This document shows positions 52,703 to 61,846 of a stretch of DNA of 64,000 bases, piece by piece. Each line of letters begins with the position of its first letter. Within the stretch, counting starts at the first letter, position 1. The position numbers were made by a program, and so were the translations under genes. The notes beneath the pieces are model-generated. The model had not been told where the DNA came from. It did no database searches and worked only from the letters and a program-made list of their open reading frames with translations. Source of the stretch: Pseudomonas sp. ICMP 561 (lineage in GTDB: Bacteria; Pseudomonadota; Gammaproteobacteria; Pseudomonadales; Pseudomonadaceae); the NCBI RefSeq assembly GCF_002699985.1, contig NZ_LKBT01000056.1:1-64000 (forward strand). Direction: 5' to 3'.

Positions 52703-53305
52703 ATGATCCATCACATCTGGGGGTTGTTTACCCATCCTGATCAGGAATGGCGGGACATCCGTGGCGAGGAAGAACAAAGCATCGGCCATCTATACCTTAC
52801 GCACACGCTGATTCTGGCGGCGATTCCGGCGGTTTCGGCGTACATCGGCACTACGCAGATGGGCTGGGTGATTGGGGATCGAGCGCCGGTCATGCTGACC
52901 CACCAAAGCGCGATATGGATGACTATCATGTCGTACATCGCCATGCTCGCCGGTGTCGCGATCATGGGTGGCTTCATCCACTGGATGGCCCGCACCTACG
53001 ATGCGACGCCTAGCCTGGCACGCTGCCTCGCCTTCGCGACTTACACGGCGACACCGCTGTTCATCGGCGGTCTGGCTGCGCTTTACCCACACATGTGGCT
53101 AGGCATGATGATCGGCACGGCAGCTGTCTGCTATACGGTTTACCTGCTGTACGTCGGCGTGCCGACCTTCATGAAAATCCCGGCGGACGAAGGCTTCATG
53201 TTCTCAAGCTCCATACTGGCAGTGGGCCTGGTGGTGCTGGTGGCGATCATGGCATTTACGGTGGTGCTATGGGGCATTGGTGTGGGGCCGGAATACACCA
53301 ATTGA
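52703..53305 (+). CDS. Yip1-family membrane protein
   Basis: 200 residues with five hydrophobic helices. Opens with MIHHIWGLFTHPDQEWRDIR, the usual amphipathic N-terminus of bacterial Yip1 proteins, and has CLAFATYTATPLFIGGLAAL. GAAGGAAGGAG precedes the ATG at 52703. The function of bacterial members is unknown. Flanked by REP pairs on both sides, so probably a single-gene unit. Confidence 0.88.
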   Translation: MIHHIWGLFTHPDQEWRDIRGEEEQSIGHLYLTHTLILAAIPAVSAYIGTTQMGWVIGDRAPVMLTHQSAIWMTIMSYIAMLAGVAIMGGFIHWMARTYDATPSLARCLAFATYTATPLFIGGLAALYPHMWLGMMIGTAAVCYTVYLLYVGVPTFMKIPADEGFMFSSSILAVGLVVLVAIMAFTVVLWGIGVGPEYTN

Positions 53306-53322
53306 ACACACCCCTTCGCTTT

Positions 53323-53395
53323 CTGTAGGAGCTGCCGAAGGCTGCGAATCGATTTTCCATGATACTCCGCTTCGCAGCCTTCGGCAGCTCCTACA
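53323..53395. repeat. REP pair, CTGCCGAAGGCTG type
   Basis: Arms GTAGGAGCTGCCGAAGGCTG and complement, between the Yip1 and SprT genes. Confidence 0.93.
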
Positions 53396-53489
53396 TGGAT
53401 GTGCGCATGCTCATGACCATTCGGCAGCTTGGGTTTTCGATATCCAGCCCTTTTACGGCATACTCGGTGTCTCTGGAGACCCATGAAGC

Positions 53490-53984
53490 ATGCTCGAGCC
53501 ACTCAACACCCGTGTCGAAGTCTGTTACCAACAAGCCGAAGCTTTTTTCAAACGCCCTTTCACACGCCCGGTAGTCAGCCTCAAGCTGCGCGGCCAAAAA
53601 GCCGGTGTCGCGCATTTGCATGACAACATGCTGCGCTTCAACCCACAGCTGTACCGGGAAAACAGCGAAGACTTTTTACGCCAGACCGTCGCCCACGAAG
53701 TCGCGCACCTGATCGCCCACCAATTGTTCGGTGACCGCATCCAGCCCCACGGCGAGGAATGGCAACTGATCATGCGCGGCGTCTACGAACTGCCGCCCAA
53801 CCGCTGCCACACCTACGCCGTCCAGCGCCGCAGCGTGACGCGCTACATATACCGCTGCCCGTGCCCGGGAAGCGAATTCCCGTTCTCGGCCCAACGTCAC
53901 CAAATGGTCCGCAAAGGCCGCCGCTATTTGTGCCGCAGCTGCCGCGAAACACTGGTGTTCAGTGGTGAAACGCGGGTGGTTTAA
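53490..53984 (+). CDS. sprT: SprT-family zinc metalloprotease-like protein
   Basis: 164 residues. HEVAHLIAH (about residues 69-77) is the zinc-binding HExxH motif with its third ligand in QPHGEEW. Two CxC/CxxC pairs (YRCPCPG, LCRSCRE) form the C-terminal zinc ribbon. Related to the SprT-like domain of Spartan, which cleaves DNA-crosslinked proteins; the bacterial role is unproven. An alternative ATG at 53483 is out of frame. Confidence 0.9.
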   Translation: MLEPLNTRVEVCYQQAEAFFKRPFTRPVVSLKLRGQKAGVAHLHDNMLRFNPQLYRENSEDFLRQTVAHEVAHLIAHQLFGDRIQPHGEEWQLIMRGVYELPPNRCHTYAVQRRSVTRYIYRCPCPGSEFPFSAQRHQMVRKGRRYLCRSCRETLVFSGETRVV

Positions 53985-54007
53985 GTTCCAGCTTGAACGA
54001 GATAGAA

Positions 54008-54101
54008 CGGTGGGAGCGAATTCATTCGCGAAGAGGCAAGTAAAAGCGATACATCTCCATCGTCTGAAAAACAGCATTCGCGAATAAATTCGCTCCCACC
54101 G
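54008..54101. repeat. REP pair, GAATTCATTCGC type
   Basis: Arms GTGGGAGCGAATTCATTCGC and complement (right arm with one change, AATAAATTCGC). Confidence 0.92.
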
Positions 54102-54115
54102 AATTTATGCAAATC

Positions 54116-54208
54116 CGTAGGACCGGCTTTAGCCGGGAGGGCGTCGGGACATTCACTACATACTCTTCGTCAGAAATACCGCTCTCCCGGCTAAAGCCGG
54201 TCCTACGG
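54116..54208. repeat. REP pair, CGGCTTTAGCCGG type
   Basis: Second pair directly after the previous one. Two families placed side by side in the same 356-base gap. The gap then has a perfect 16-base palindrome TGGCGGCTAGCCGCCA (54273-54288). Confidence 0.92.
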
Positions 54209-54294
54209 GATTGCAAGCAAACATAGAATCTCCCACATATCCCACGTCGTCGAATCAGCTTGCTAAAGATAATGGCGGCTAGCCGCCAGCCCAT

Positions 54295-54323
54295 AAAAAA
54301 ACCCATCCGAAGATGGGTTTTTC
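54295..54323. terminator. Intrinsic terminator of dctA
   Basis: Stem AAACCCATC / GATGGGTTT (54299-54307 with 54312-54320), 4-base loop; on the minus strand a T run follows, so it ends dctA transcription. Confidence 0.9.
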
Positions 54324-54340
54324 AGTAACGCGGGCTGTGG

Positions 54341-55699
54341 TTAGACAGGCTTGCGCGTCGGGATCGGGCGGGTCAGTGGCTCTTCAGCCAGTTCAGCAAC
54401 ACCCAGATCATCTACTGGAGCGGTGTTGTCGATAGCACGACCACCGGAAGCCAGCTCGGTTTGCAGCTTGTCGGTGTCCAGCTCGCCGACCCACTTGGCA
54501 ACCACGACGGTGGCAACAGCGTTACCCACCAGGTTGGTCAGGGCGCGGGCTTCGGACATGAAGCGGTCGATACCCAGGATCAGCGCCAGACCGGCAACCG
54601 GCAAGTGGCCAACAGCCGACAGGGTTGCAGCCAGTACGATAAAGCCGCTACCGGTCACGCCAGCAGCACCTTTGGACGACAGCAGCAGAACCAGCAGCAG
54701 GGTGATCTGATGGGTGATGTCCATGTGAGTGTTGGTCGCCTGAGCGATGAACACTGCAGCCATGGTCAGGTAGATCGACGTACCGTCCAGGTTGAACGAG
54801 TAGCCAGTGGGGATAACCAGACCCACTACCGACTTCTGTGCGCCCAGACGTTCCATCTTGATCAGCATGCGAGGCAGTGCCGATTCCGAGGAGGAAGTAC
54901 CCAGTACGATCAACAGCTCTTCACGGATGTAGCGGATCAGCTTCAGCACGCTGAAGCCGTGAGCGCGGCAGATGCCACCCAGCACGATCAGTACGAACAG
55001 TGCGCACGTGATGTAGAAGCAGATCATCAACTGGCCCAGTTGCACCAGCGAGCTCACACCGTAAGCACCGATGGTGAACGCCATGGCACCGAAGGCACCC
55101 AGAGGCGCCAGCTTCATGATCATGTTGATGATGTTAAACATCACGTGAGCGAAGCGATCGATGAAGTCCAGAACCGGCTTGCCGTAAGCACCCAGGCGAT
55201 GCAGCGCGAAGCCGAAGATCACCGAGAACATCAGGACTTGCAGGATATCGCCGTTAGCGAAGGCACCGACGATGGTGTTCGGGATCACGTTAAGCAGGAA
55301 GCCAACGATGCTCTGGTCAGCGCCCGCACTGACGTAGGCAGCGATTTTGGAAGCATCCAGCGTGCTCACGTCGATGTTCATGCCGGCACCCGGCTGAACA
55401 ACGTTGACCACAACCAGACCGATCAGCAGGGCGATGGTCGATACGATTTCGAAGTACAGCAGCGCGTAGCCGCCAGTCTTGCCCACCGACTTCATGTTCT
55501 GCATGCCAGCGATACCGCTAACCACAGTACAGAAGATGATCGGGGCAATGACCATTTTGATCAGTTTGATGAACCCGTCGCCCAGCGGCTTGAGAGCCTT
55601 GCCGGTGTCAGGATAGAAGTGGCCGATAAGAATACCGATCACGATTGCTACGATGACCTGGAAATACAGGGATTTGTAAATCGGCTGACGAGTCGTCAT
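54341..55699 (-). CDS. dctA: C4-dicarboxylate:cation symporter DctA
   Basis: 452 residues, DAACS family. Takes up succinate, fumarate and malate. Seen: the re-entrant loop TSSSESALPRML, GYSFNLDGTSIYLTMAAVF and GSGFIVLAATLSAVGHLP, the substrate and sodium/proton binding regions. The ATG at 55699 has GAGG upstream; the longer frame adds 12 residues without support. Controlled by a sigma-54 promoter with paired upstream sites (entries below). Confidence 0.95.
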   Translation of the reverse strand: MTTRQPIYKSLYFQVIVAIVIGILIGHFYPDTGKALKPLGDGFIKLIKMVIAPIIFCTVVSGIAGMQNMKSVGKTGGYALLYFEIVSTIALLIGLVVVNVVQPGAGMNIDVSTLDASKIAAYVSAGADQSIVGFLLNVIPNTIVGAFANGDILQVLMFSVIFGFALHRLGAYGKPVLDFIDRFAHVMFNIINMIMKLAPLGAFGAMAFTIGAYGVSSLVQLGQLMICFYITCALFVLIVLGGICRAHGFSVLKLIRYIREELLIVLGTSSSESALPRMLIKMERLGAQKSVVGLVIPTGYSFNLDGTSIYLTMAAVFIAQATNTHMDITHQITLLLVLLLSSKGAAGVTGSGFIVLAATLSAVGHLPVAGLALILGIDRFMSEARALTNLVGNAVATVVVAKWVGELDTDKLQTELASGGRAIDNTAPVDDLGVAELAEEPLTRPIPTRKPV

Positions 55700-55824
55700 G
55701 AAATCATCCTCAAGGGCGTTGTCGGCACCATTCATGTGATGCGCGCGACGCCTAACGAGCTAACCCTCCTGCAACTGGAGGGATTTGTTTTGTCGAGCTG
55801 CACGGGGCAGACCTCTCCCCTGTA

Positions 55825-55842
55825 TCGCAAGGCTCGTGCCAC
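55825..55842 (-). promoter_or_regulatory. Sigma-54 promoter of dctA
   Basis: On the minus strand TGGCACGAGCCTTGCG, a full match to the -24/-12 consensus TGGCACG-N4-TTGC. It lies about 125 bases upstream of the dctA ATG. Confidence 0.9.
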
Positions 55843-55916
55843 TTTCACGAAACACGCTGAACAGCATGTAAACCGGTGTGTTGGAGTCTAGTTGGGGTTT
55901 GACGATCCGCTCAGAG

Positions 55917-55974
55917 TGGCGGATTTCCGCCGATTAGCGGGAGAAATTCAGGAAGAGTGGCGGGTATCCGCCGA
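55917..55974 (-). promoter_or_regulatory. Paired upstream activator sites, probably for DctD
   Basis: Two near-identical palindromes, TGGCGGATTTCCGCCGA (55917-55933) and TGGCGGGTATCCGCCGA (55958-55974), centres 41 bases apart (about four helical turns), 75-150 bases upstream of the sigma-54 promoter. The DctB/DctD system itself is not in the window. Confidence 0.82.
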
Positions 55975-56034
55975 TCCGCCAGCAGATAGCCACCCCATGA
56001 CTTATAGACTAATAATCGGAATGCGCGGAGGTTT

Positions 56035-56122
56035 GTTGGAGCGAGGCTTGCCCGCGAATCAGTCGGTGAGGTAAGTCAGGAAGACCGTGTTATCGTTTTT
56101 CGCGGGCAAGCCTCGCTCCAAC
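56035..56122. repeat. REP pair, GAGGCTTGCCCGC type
   Basis: Arms TTGGAGCGAGGCTTGCCCGC and complement, between the dctA upstream region and the sensor kinase gene end. Confidence 0.92.
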
Positions 56123-56143
56123 AGCCCCGCGCGCAGCAGCGGC

Positions 56144-57490
56144 CTAACCAGCGAAGAAATGAATCCTGAACGCGGCCCCGCCCAGCGGCGAATCACCCAG
56201 GGTCAACCGCGCGTTGTAGCTTTCGATGATGTCTTTAACCACCGCCAGCCCGATGCCCTGACCCGGGTTCTGGCGGTCCAGACGTTCGCCACGCTGCAAA
56301 ATACGTTCGCGCTGGTGTTCCGGCACGCCGGGGCCGTCGTCTTCAACGCATAACTCTTCCCCGGCTTCGGACGTCCGCAAGCTGACGCGAACCTGCCCCA
56401 AACACAGCCGATACGCGTTCTCCAGCAGGTTGCCGAGCATTTCCAGCAAGGCGCCCTCTTCCATCGGCACCACGCATTCGTCGGGCAGGTCCAGCGTCAC
56501 TTTCACCTGTTTATCGCGGTAGACCTTCTCCAGCGTATTGCACAGGCTTTCCACCACCGGCCGGAGCCTGACGTGATGACGCACCAGCCCGCTCTTGCGC
56601 AGGCTGGCCCGCTGCAGTTGATAGCCGATCTGCTGACTCATGCGCTCGATCTGGGATTGCAGAATGCGCGCCTGCTCGACATCTTCAGGTCGCTTGGCGA
56701 TGTTTTCACTGACGCCCTGCAACACCGCCAGCGGGGTTTTGAGGCTGTGAGCCAAGTCGTCGAGGGAGTCGCGGTAACGAATCCGCTGCTCGCGCTCACT
56801 GCTCAGCAACCGGTTCAACGACCCGGTTAGACGCAACAGTTCGCTCGGATGATTTTCACTCAGGCTCTCGCGCTGGCCCGACTCCACCTGATCCAGCTCC
56901 TGACTCAAACCGCGCAAGGCACGCAGCCCCCAGGTCAGACCCAGCCACAGCAGCGCGAGCAATACCAGCAACGCAGCGCCAAACCCGAGATAAAGCTTTT
57001 GCCGCAGCTGAGTGACGGTTTCCTGATAACCGCGCACCGGTTGCAGCGCCACGATACTGAAGGCCGCATTACGGCCGCCGAGCAATCTGATTTCAACGTC
57101 ATAGACGAAAAACTCTTCGCCGTTGGACTCTTTGATCGTGGTGAACTCACTGCCCTTGCCGTCGTAACGCGGCTGGTAGTCGATGTACTCGTCTTCAGTA
57201 GCCAGCGAGCGCCAGACCAGATCACCCTGACGGTTATAGATGTAGCCCAGCAAGCGCGAGCCGGGAAGATTGAATTGCTCACCGGGCAGCACGGATGGCA
57301 TCAACAGACGGCCATTCTCGACTCTGGCGGCGGAAATCAAGGTGGTCACATCGGACGCCAGCCGCTGCTCGATGGAGCCGCGCAGCGCGAGGCTGAATGC
57401 GCCCTGCAAGGCGGGCAACATGAGTAGCATGAAAATCACTGCCAGGGTCGCTGCGCCAATCATCAGGCGCAGGTGCAGCGAACGAATCAT
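56144..57490 (-). CDS. Sensor histidine kinase, PhoQ-like
   Basis: 448 residues. Transmembrane segments at about 11-32 and 167-189 flank a periplasmic domain of 130 residues; then HAMP-like linker, HisKA with phospho-His 248 in DDLAHSLKTPLAVLQG, and an ATPase domain with GQGIGLAVVKDI. Probable counterpart of P. aeruginosa PA1158. The signal it senses is unknown. Follows its response regulator with a 4-base overlap. Confidence 0.92.
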   Translation of the reverse strand: MIRSLHLRLMIGAATLAVIFMLLMLPALQGAFSLALRGSIEQRLASDVTTLISAARVENGRLLMPSVLPGEQFNLPGSRLLGYIYNRQGDLVWRSLATEDEYIDYQPRYDGKGSEFTTIKESNGEEFFVYDVEIRLLGGRNAAFSIVALQPVRGYQETVTQLRQKLYLGFGAALLVLLALLWLGLTWGLRALRGLSQELDQVESGQRESLSENHPSELLRLTGSLNRLLSSEREQRIRYRDSLDDLAHSLKTPLAVLQGVSENIAKRPEDVEQARILQSQIERMSQQIGYQLQRASLRKSGLVRHHVRLRPVVESLCNTLEKVYRDKQVKVTLDLPDECVVPMEEGALLEMLGNLLENAYRLCLGQVRVSLRTSEAGEELCVEDDGPGVPEHQRERILQRGERLDRQNPGQGIGLAVVKDIIESYNARLTLGDSPLGGAAFRIHFFAG

Positions 57491-58164
57491 GTGCAGCGCT
57501 CGTTGAACAGGTATCCCAGCCCGCGCACGGTTTCAATGGGTTTGAAGGCCACCGCACCTTCGATTTTGCGTCGCAGACGACCGACCAGAACCTCGATCAC
57601 ATTCGGATCGCGCTCTTCGTCATCGGGGTAGAGTTGCTCCATCAGGCGCTCTTTGGCCACCACCTGCTGATGATGGCGCATGAGGTATTCGAGAATCCGG
57701 TATTCGTAGGCGGTCAGCGGCAGCGGTTGCTCTTCCAGCGTGGCCTGTTTGCGGTTCAGGTCCAGCGATAATGGCCCGGCAATAATCGTCGAGTGGGTAA
57801 AACCGCTGGCCCGGCGCAGCAAGGCATTGAGGCGCGCTTCCAGCTCTTCGAACTGAAAGGGCTTGACCACGTAATCATCAGCCCCGGCAGCCAAGCCTTC
57901 GACCTTGTCCTGCCAATTGCCACGGGCCGTCAAAATCAGGATCGGAAACGCCTTGCCGAGGGTGCGCAACTGACGAATCAGCTCCAGACCGCTCATGCCC
58001 GGCAGCCCGAGGTCGATTACCGCCAGGTCATGGTTGAACTGGCCCACCTGGTAGAGCGCCTCTTCGGCGTTGGCGACCGACTCAACGATATGGCCAGCCT
58101 CGGTCAATCGGGTTTGCAAGTGATGACGCAACAGCGCCTCGTCCTCAACCACCAGCAACTTCAT
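57487..58164 (-). CDS. OmpR/PhoP-type response regulator
   Basis: 225 residues. Receiver domain with Asp51 in LAVIDLGLPGMSGLEL and Lys near 104 in DYVVKPF; winged-helix output domain at about 125-222 with EERDPNVIEVLVGRLRRKI. Probable counterpart of PA1157. First gene of the two-component unit; its stop/start overlap with the kinase gives stoichiometric translation. Close relatives regulate envelope or metal stress, but the target here is not known. Confidence 0.92.
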   Translation of the reverse strand: MKLLVVEDEALLRHHLQTRLTEAGHIVESVANAEEALYQVGQFNHDLAVIDLGLPGMSGLELIRQLRTLGKAFPILILTARGNWQDKVEGLAAGADDYVVKPFQFEELEARLNALLRRASGFTHSTIIAGPLSLDLNRKQATLEEQPLPLTAYEYRILEYLMRHHQQVVAKERLMEQLYPDDEERDPNVIEVLVGRLRRKIEGAVAFKPIETVRGLGYLFNERCT

Positions 58165-58237
58165 GCAGCTCTCCCGGGTGATGTTTCACGTTCTAAAATC
58201 AACAAACTGCAATTAGGCATTTCAAAGACGATAAACC

Positions 58238-58330
58238 CGTAGGAGCGGCTTCAGCCGCGAGGAAGCCAGTACATTCGCCGCATTTGTATCATCAGGAATG
58301 CCATCCTCCCGGCTAAAGCCGGTCCTACGG
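58238..58330. repeat. Hybrid REP pair
   Basis: Left arm GTAGGAGCGGCTTCAGCCGC, right arm complement of GTAGGACCGGCTTTAGCCGG: two subtypes in one pair, in the gap between the secreted-protein gene and the response regulator. Confidence 0.82.
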
Positions 58331-58347
58331 ACTGTGATGGGCAATTA

Positions 58348-58731
58348 TCAAAGCACGTGCTGCACCGGCTTCCAGCTTTGCGAAACACCCTCTTCAGCAC
58401 TGAAGCCCACCGCCTTAGTCTGGCGCAGATCATAGTGCCCAGACAGCGTTTTCTGTGCGACCGGCACGCCGTTGTACCTACCCGACAGGCCGTCATAAGT
58501 TGCCGAATAATATAGCCGGTCGGCGTGAGGCCGGTCATCGATCTGCTCGCTCAAGCCCTGACTCCAGACACCCTCACCCAGCGACCTGCCACTTTCGCCA
58601 AACCTGTCGACCCGTTCGCCACTTTTGTTCAGCGGTGCTCGGGAAACTTCATTGCCGCTGTCCGCCGCTTGCGCCGCAGCACTGCCGCCCAGAAAAGCCA
58701 AAGCCAGGAAAAACTTGTTGAGTGTCGTCAT
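58348..58731 (-). CDS. Small exported protein of unknown function
   Basis: 127 residues. Signal peptide MTTLNKFFLALAFLGGSAAA ending AQA-ADS. The mature part is polar, with RVDRFGESGRSLGEG, DDRPHADRLYYSATYDGLSG and no cysteine. Lies upstream of the two-component genes on the same strand with a REP pair between, so it may be a target or signal partner of that system. I know of no family. Confidence 0.72.
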   Translation of the reverse strand: MTTLNKFFLALAFLGGSAAAQAADSGNEVSRAPLNKSGERVDRFGESGRSLGEGVWSQGLSEQIDDRPHADRLYYSATYDGLSGRYNGVPVAQKTLSGHYDLRQTKAVGFSAEEGVSQSWKPVQHVL

Positions 58732-58917
58732 GGTGTAGTCCTCTTGCGCCGGGCGCTGTTCAGGTACGGCACCAGACTAGTCTGCGCGCCCTGAACCAGC
58801 CCTGAACACCCACTGAACCTGCGCTGAACAACTATCTACCGCACACATTAAAAAACACCCGTCACAATGCGTTAATCTTCCTACCCATTCCCAACCGCTA
58901 TATAGAAGGTGTCGATC

Positions 58918-59712
58918 ATGCGTTTATGGATTGCGTTGCTGATGATGGGGCTGGCCGGTGTGACTCAGGCGGCCATCAAGACCGAACAGATCAACTATAA
59001 AAGCGCCGACGGCACCCCGCTGGTGGGTTATTACGCTTATGACGACGCCATCAAAGGCCAGCGTCCCGGCATCATCGTGGTTCATGAATGGTGGGGCCTG
59101 AACGATTACGCCAAGCGTCGCGCCCGTGACCTTGCAGCGCTCGGCTACAGCGCCATGGCTATCGATATGTACGGTGAAGGCAAGAACACCGAACACCCGA
59201 AAGACGCCATGGGCTTCATGCAGGCGGCGTTGAAAGACAGCGACGCGGCCAACAAGCGCTTCGATGCAGGTCTTGAGCAACTGAAGAAACAACCGCAGAC
59301 CGATCCGAAGAAAATCGCCGCTATCGGCTACTGCTTCGGCGGCAAGATCGTTCTGGATGCGGCCCGTCGCGGCGAACCGCTGGCTGGCGTGGTCAGCTTC
59401 CACGGTGCATTGGTCACCAACACCCCCGCCAAGGCCGGTGGCGTGAAAGTCCCGATGCTGGTGGAGCACGGCGCTAAAGACAGCATGGTCACCCCGGAAA
59501 ACGTTGCCGCCTTCAAGAAGGAAATGGACGACGCAGGTGCCGACTATAAATTCGTCAGCCTCGCCGACGCCAAACACGGCTTCACCAACCCTGACGCCGA
59601 CCGCCTCAGCCACGGCGAACACGGCGGCCCGGACATCGGCTACAACAAAGCCGCTGACGAAAGTTCGTGGAAAGATATGCAGGCGTTTTTGAAGAAAGTG
59701 TTTGGCGCGTAA
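58918..59712 (+). CDS. Exported dienelactone hydrolase-family protein
   Basis: 264 residues. Signal peptide MRLWIALLMMGLAGVTQA then alpha/beta hydrolase fold: VVHEWWGLNDYAKRRARDLA, nucleophile Cys in IGYCFGGKIVL, Asp in HGAKDSMVTPENV and His in DAKHGFTNPDAD. The Cys nucleophile is as in dienelactone hydrolase, but periplasmic location suggests a general ester hydrolase. ATG at 58918 preferred over GTG 58909 because GAAGG is spaced for it. Confidence 0.9.
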   Translation: MRLWIALLMMGLAGVTQAAIKTEQINYKSADGTPLVGYYAYDDAIKGQRPGIIVVHEWWGLNDYAKRRARDLAALGYSAMAIDMYGEGKNTEHPKDAMGFMQAALKDSDAANKRFDAGLEQLKKQPQTDPKKIAAIGYCFGGKIVLDAARRGEPLAGVVSFHGALVTNTPAKAGGVKVPMLVEHGAKDSMVTPENVAAFKKEMDDAGADYKFVSLADAKHGFTNPDADRLSHGEHGGPDIGYNKAADESSWKDMQAFLKKVFGA

Positions 59713-59731
59713 ACCCGCCCAGGACGCTCTC

Positions 59732-59825
59732 CTGTAGGAGTGAGCTTGCTCGCGATAGCTATATTCCCGGCGCTGGACATGTATCAGGTGTACCGGCCTC
59801 ATCGCGAGCAAGCTCACTCCTACAG
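59732..59825. repeat. REP pair, GTGAGCTTGCTCGC type
   Basis: Arms GTAGGAGTGAGCTTGCTCGC and complement, between the hydrolase and pcpS genes. Confidence 0.92.
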
Positions 59826-59896
59826 GATCTATGTGGGCCGGGCTATAGCGCACGCCTTTAGCGAGCCGCTTCCCAGTACCGCATTCCCCCGGCAAA

Positions 59897-60631
59897 ATGC
59901 CGCCCATGACTCAAAATCCTCACCTCCCCGCCTGTTGCCCCGCCCTCCATCACCATTGGCCCTTGCCCCATGCCTTGGCGAATGTGGCGTTGGTCAGCGG
60001 TCACTTCGATCCCAAACAACTCGCGGAGGGCGACTTCCAGCGTAGCGTCATCACGCCTCCGGCCAGCATTCAGCGCTCTGTCGCCAAACGGCAAACCGAA
60101 TTTCTTGCAGGCCGCTTGTGCGCAAGAACAGCGCTGCAGCATCTGGACGGTCGCGACTGGGTGCCGGACATCGGCGAAGACCGCGCGCCGATCTGGCCAG
60201 CCGACATTTGCGGTTCAATCACCCACAGTACCGGCTGGGCCGCGGCCATCGTCGCGAACAAACAGCATTGGCGTGGATTGGGGCTGGACACTGAAAACCT
60301 GCTTAGTCACGAGCGCGCCAGCCGTCTGGCCGGAGAAATCCTCACGCCGTGGGAAATGCAGCAAATGGCTGCTGGGCCTGCGGAGCAGATTGCTCTGCAC
60401 GTGACGCTGACCTTCTCTATAAAAGAAGCGCTGTTCAAGGCCCTGTACCCCATCGTGCAGAAACGCTTCTATTTTGAAGACGCGCAACTGCTGCACTGGT
60501 CCGCGGACGGTAAAGCTCGCCTGCGCCTGCTGACCGACCTGTCCGGCGAATGGCACAACGGCAAGGAACTGGAAGGGCAATTCAGCGTGCAGGGCGAGCA
60601 TGTGTTGAGCCTGGTGGCAGTGCCTGCGTGA
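59897..60631 (+). CDS. pcpS: 4'-Phosphopantetheinyl transferase PcpS (EntD/Sfp type)
   Basis: 244 residues. Loads phosphopantetheine onto carrier proteins of fatty-acid, siderophore and polyketide/peptide synthesis; in P. aeruginosa PcpS is the only such enzyme and serves all. Seen: RQTEFLAGRLCARTAL, GEDRAPIWPADICGSITHST, metal-binding GLGLDTENL and FSIKEALFKALYP. Start uncertain: ATG at 59897 or at 59906, neither with a strong ribosome binding site. Confidence 0.93.
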   Translation: MPPMTQNPHLPACCPALHHHWPLPHALANVALVSGHFDPKQLAEGDFQRSVITPPASIQRSVAKRQTEFLAGRLCARTALQHLDGRDWVPDIGEDRAPIWPADICGSITHSTGWAAAIVANKQHWRGLGLDTENLLSHERASRLAGEILTPWEMQQMAAGPAEQIALHVTLTFSIKEALFKALYPIVQKRFYFEDAQLLHWSADGKARLRLLTDLSGEWHNGKELEGQFSVQGEHVLSLVAVPA

Positions 60632-60685
60632 TTCAGCCATAACGTTTTTTGGAGCCCCCCCCAGCCCGCATGGCCGACGCGATCT

Positions 60686-60779
60686 CTGTAGGACTGGCTT
60701 TAGCCGGGAGGACATCGGGACAGACACCAAATCTCCTTCGCCAGAAATCATTCCTCCCGGCTAAAGCCGGTCCTACGGA
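60686..60779. repeat. REP pair, CGGCTTTAGCCGG type
   Basis: Arms GTAGGACTGGCTTTAGCCGG and complement of the ACCGG form, between the convergent pcpS and fhuF genes. Confidence 0.92.
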
Positions 60780-60824
60780 GGGCAGAGCAAGCATGCGGGC
60801 CAATATAGAATCGCCCACAAAACC

Positions 60825-61505
60825 TCAGCGCACATCCTCCAACGGACAATGCTCACACCGCCCCACCCACGCCACCTGATGGCTCAAACAACAAATGCGC
60901 CGCTGCCGACGTGGCGGTTCGCCCACATAGTGGATGGCATTGAACAAAGGATTGCGTCGTCCGTCGCTCAAGGTCTTATTGCGCAATAGCGCATAACCCG
61001 CGTCCAGCGAGGTGTCGGTCAACGTGCCCAGTTGCACGAGGCAGCGCTCAAGGTAATCCCCGGCATTGCCCCACAGAACCGCCGCCGATACATCGCCCAG
61101 CCGACTGAGCGCATCAATGAAAGGATGCAGATTGTCATCCATCAGCCCTGAAAAACTCACAGGCTGACTCGCGCCAACGCCGAGGAATTTCAACGCAACC
61201 GGAACACCGCGCTTGTCCAGCGCCACAGCGATCTGATCCAGCTGCAACGGCCAGCACCAGCCCTGCACCAACCCCGCCACCACAACTGGTGGGATCACTT
61301 GCATGAAGTAATACTTGGACCACTGCGACACCAACACCTGTCGATGACTGGCCAGCAACTCAGCGCCATAGATATTCAGCAACAGCGCGTCCAGCGCCTC
61401 AGCCTGCAAAAGCTCCGGCAACGGCCTCACCGCCCGCGGATCGTCTTCAGCCAGCAGGCTCTGCCCGAAGCACTCAAGTGCGCCACTGAATAATGGGTGA
61501 CTCAT
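60825..61505 (-). CDS. fhuF: Siderophore-iron reductase FhuF
   Basis: 226 residues. C-terminal [2Fe-2S] binding motif CC-x10-C-x2-C seen in RRICCLSHQVAWVGRCEHCP. The N-terminal domain is of the FhuF/ferric-reductase type; it releases iron from ferric siderophores in the cytoplasm. ATG at 61505 with AGGAAG six bases upstream; the longer frame reads through a REP arm and was rejected. I see no Fur box in the short upstream gap. Confidence 0.9.
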   Translation of the reverse strand: MSHPLFSGALECFGQSLLAEDDPRAVRPLPELLQAEALDALLLNIYGAELLASHRQVLVSQWSKYYFMQVIPPVVVAGLVQGWCWPLQLDQIAVALDKRGVPVALKFLGVGASQPVSFSGLMDDNLHPFIDALSRLGDVSAAVLWGNAGDYLERCLVQLGTLTDTSLDAGYALLRNKTLSDGRRNPLFNAIHYVGEPPRRQRRICCLSHQVAWVGRCEHCPLEDVR

Positions 61506-61542
61506 CAGGCTTCCTGATTGGGAAAAGGGAGTTCTCAACTTA

Positions 61543-61616
61543 CGTAGGAGCTGCCGAAGGCTGCGAAACCGATGTGCCTGATACACCGCCTTCGCAGCCT
61601 TCGGCAGCGCCTACAG
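61543..61616. repeat. REP pair, CTGCCGAAGGCTG type
   Basis: Arms GTAGGAGCTGCCGAAGGCTG and complement (right arm ends GCGCCTAC), upstream of fhuF. Confidence 0.9.
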
Positions 61617-61846
61617 GAACAACATCTGCATTGAGGGAAGGACAGTCCTCAAAACCACAACTCGAACAATTCTATCCATCATTTCCTCAAGCACACCACA
61701 TGCCAAAACGCGCTTGCCAAAGGCATTTTCTGTGATAGGGTTCGCGCCCTCAAAAATCAGCTCACCGTCGTAAAAAAACCTTAATAAGCGTCATAGGGGC
61801 GCCGGTCCAGTAGTTATGCGGCCTACACGCGATACGGAGCTTTCAT

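Noticed and set aside
54461..55891. A 476-codon open frame on the plus strand
   Set aside because: Antisense to dctA and its promoter; His/Gln-rich shadow of the membrane protein.
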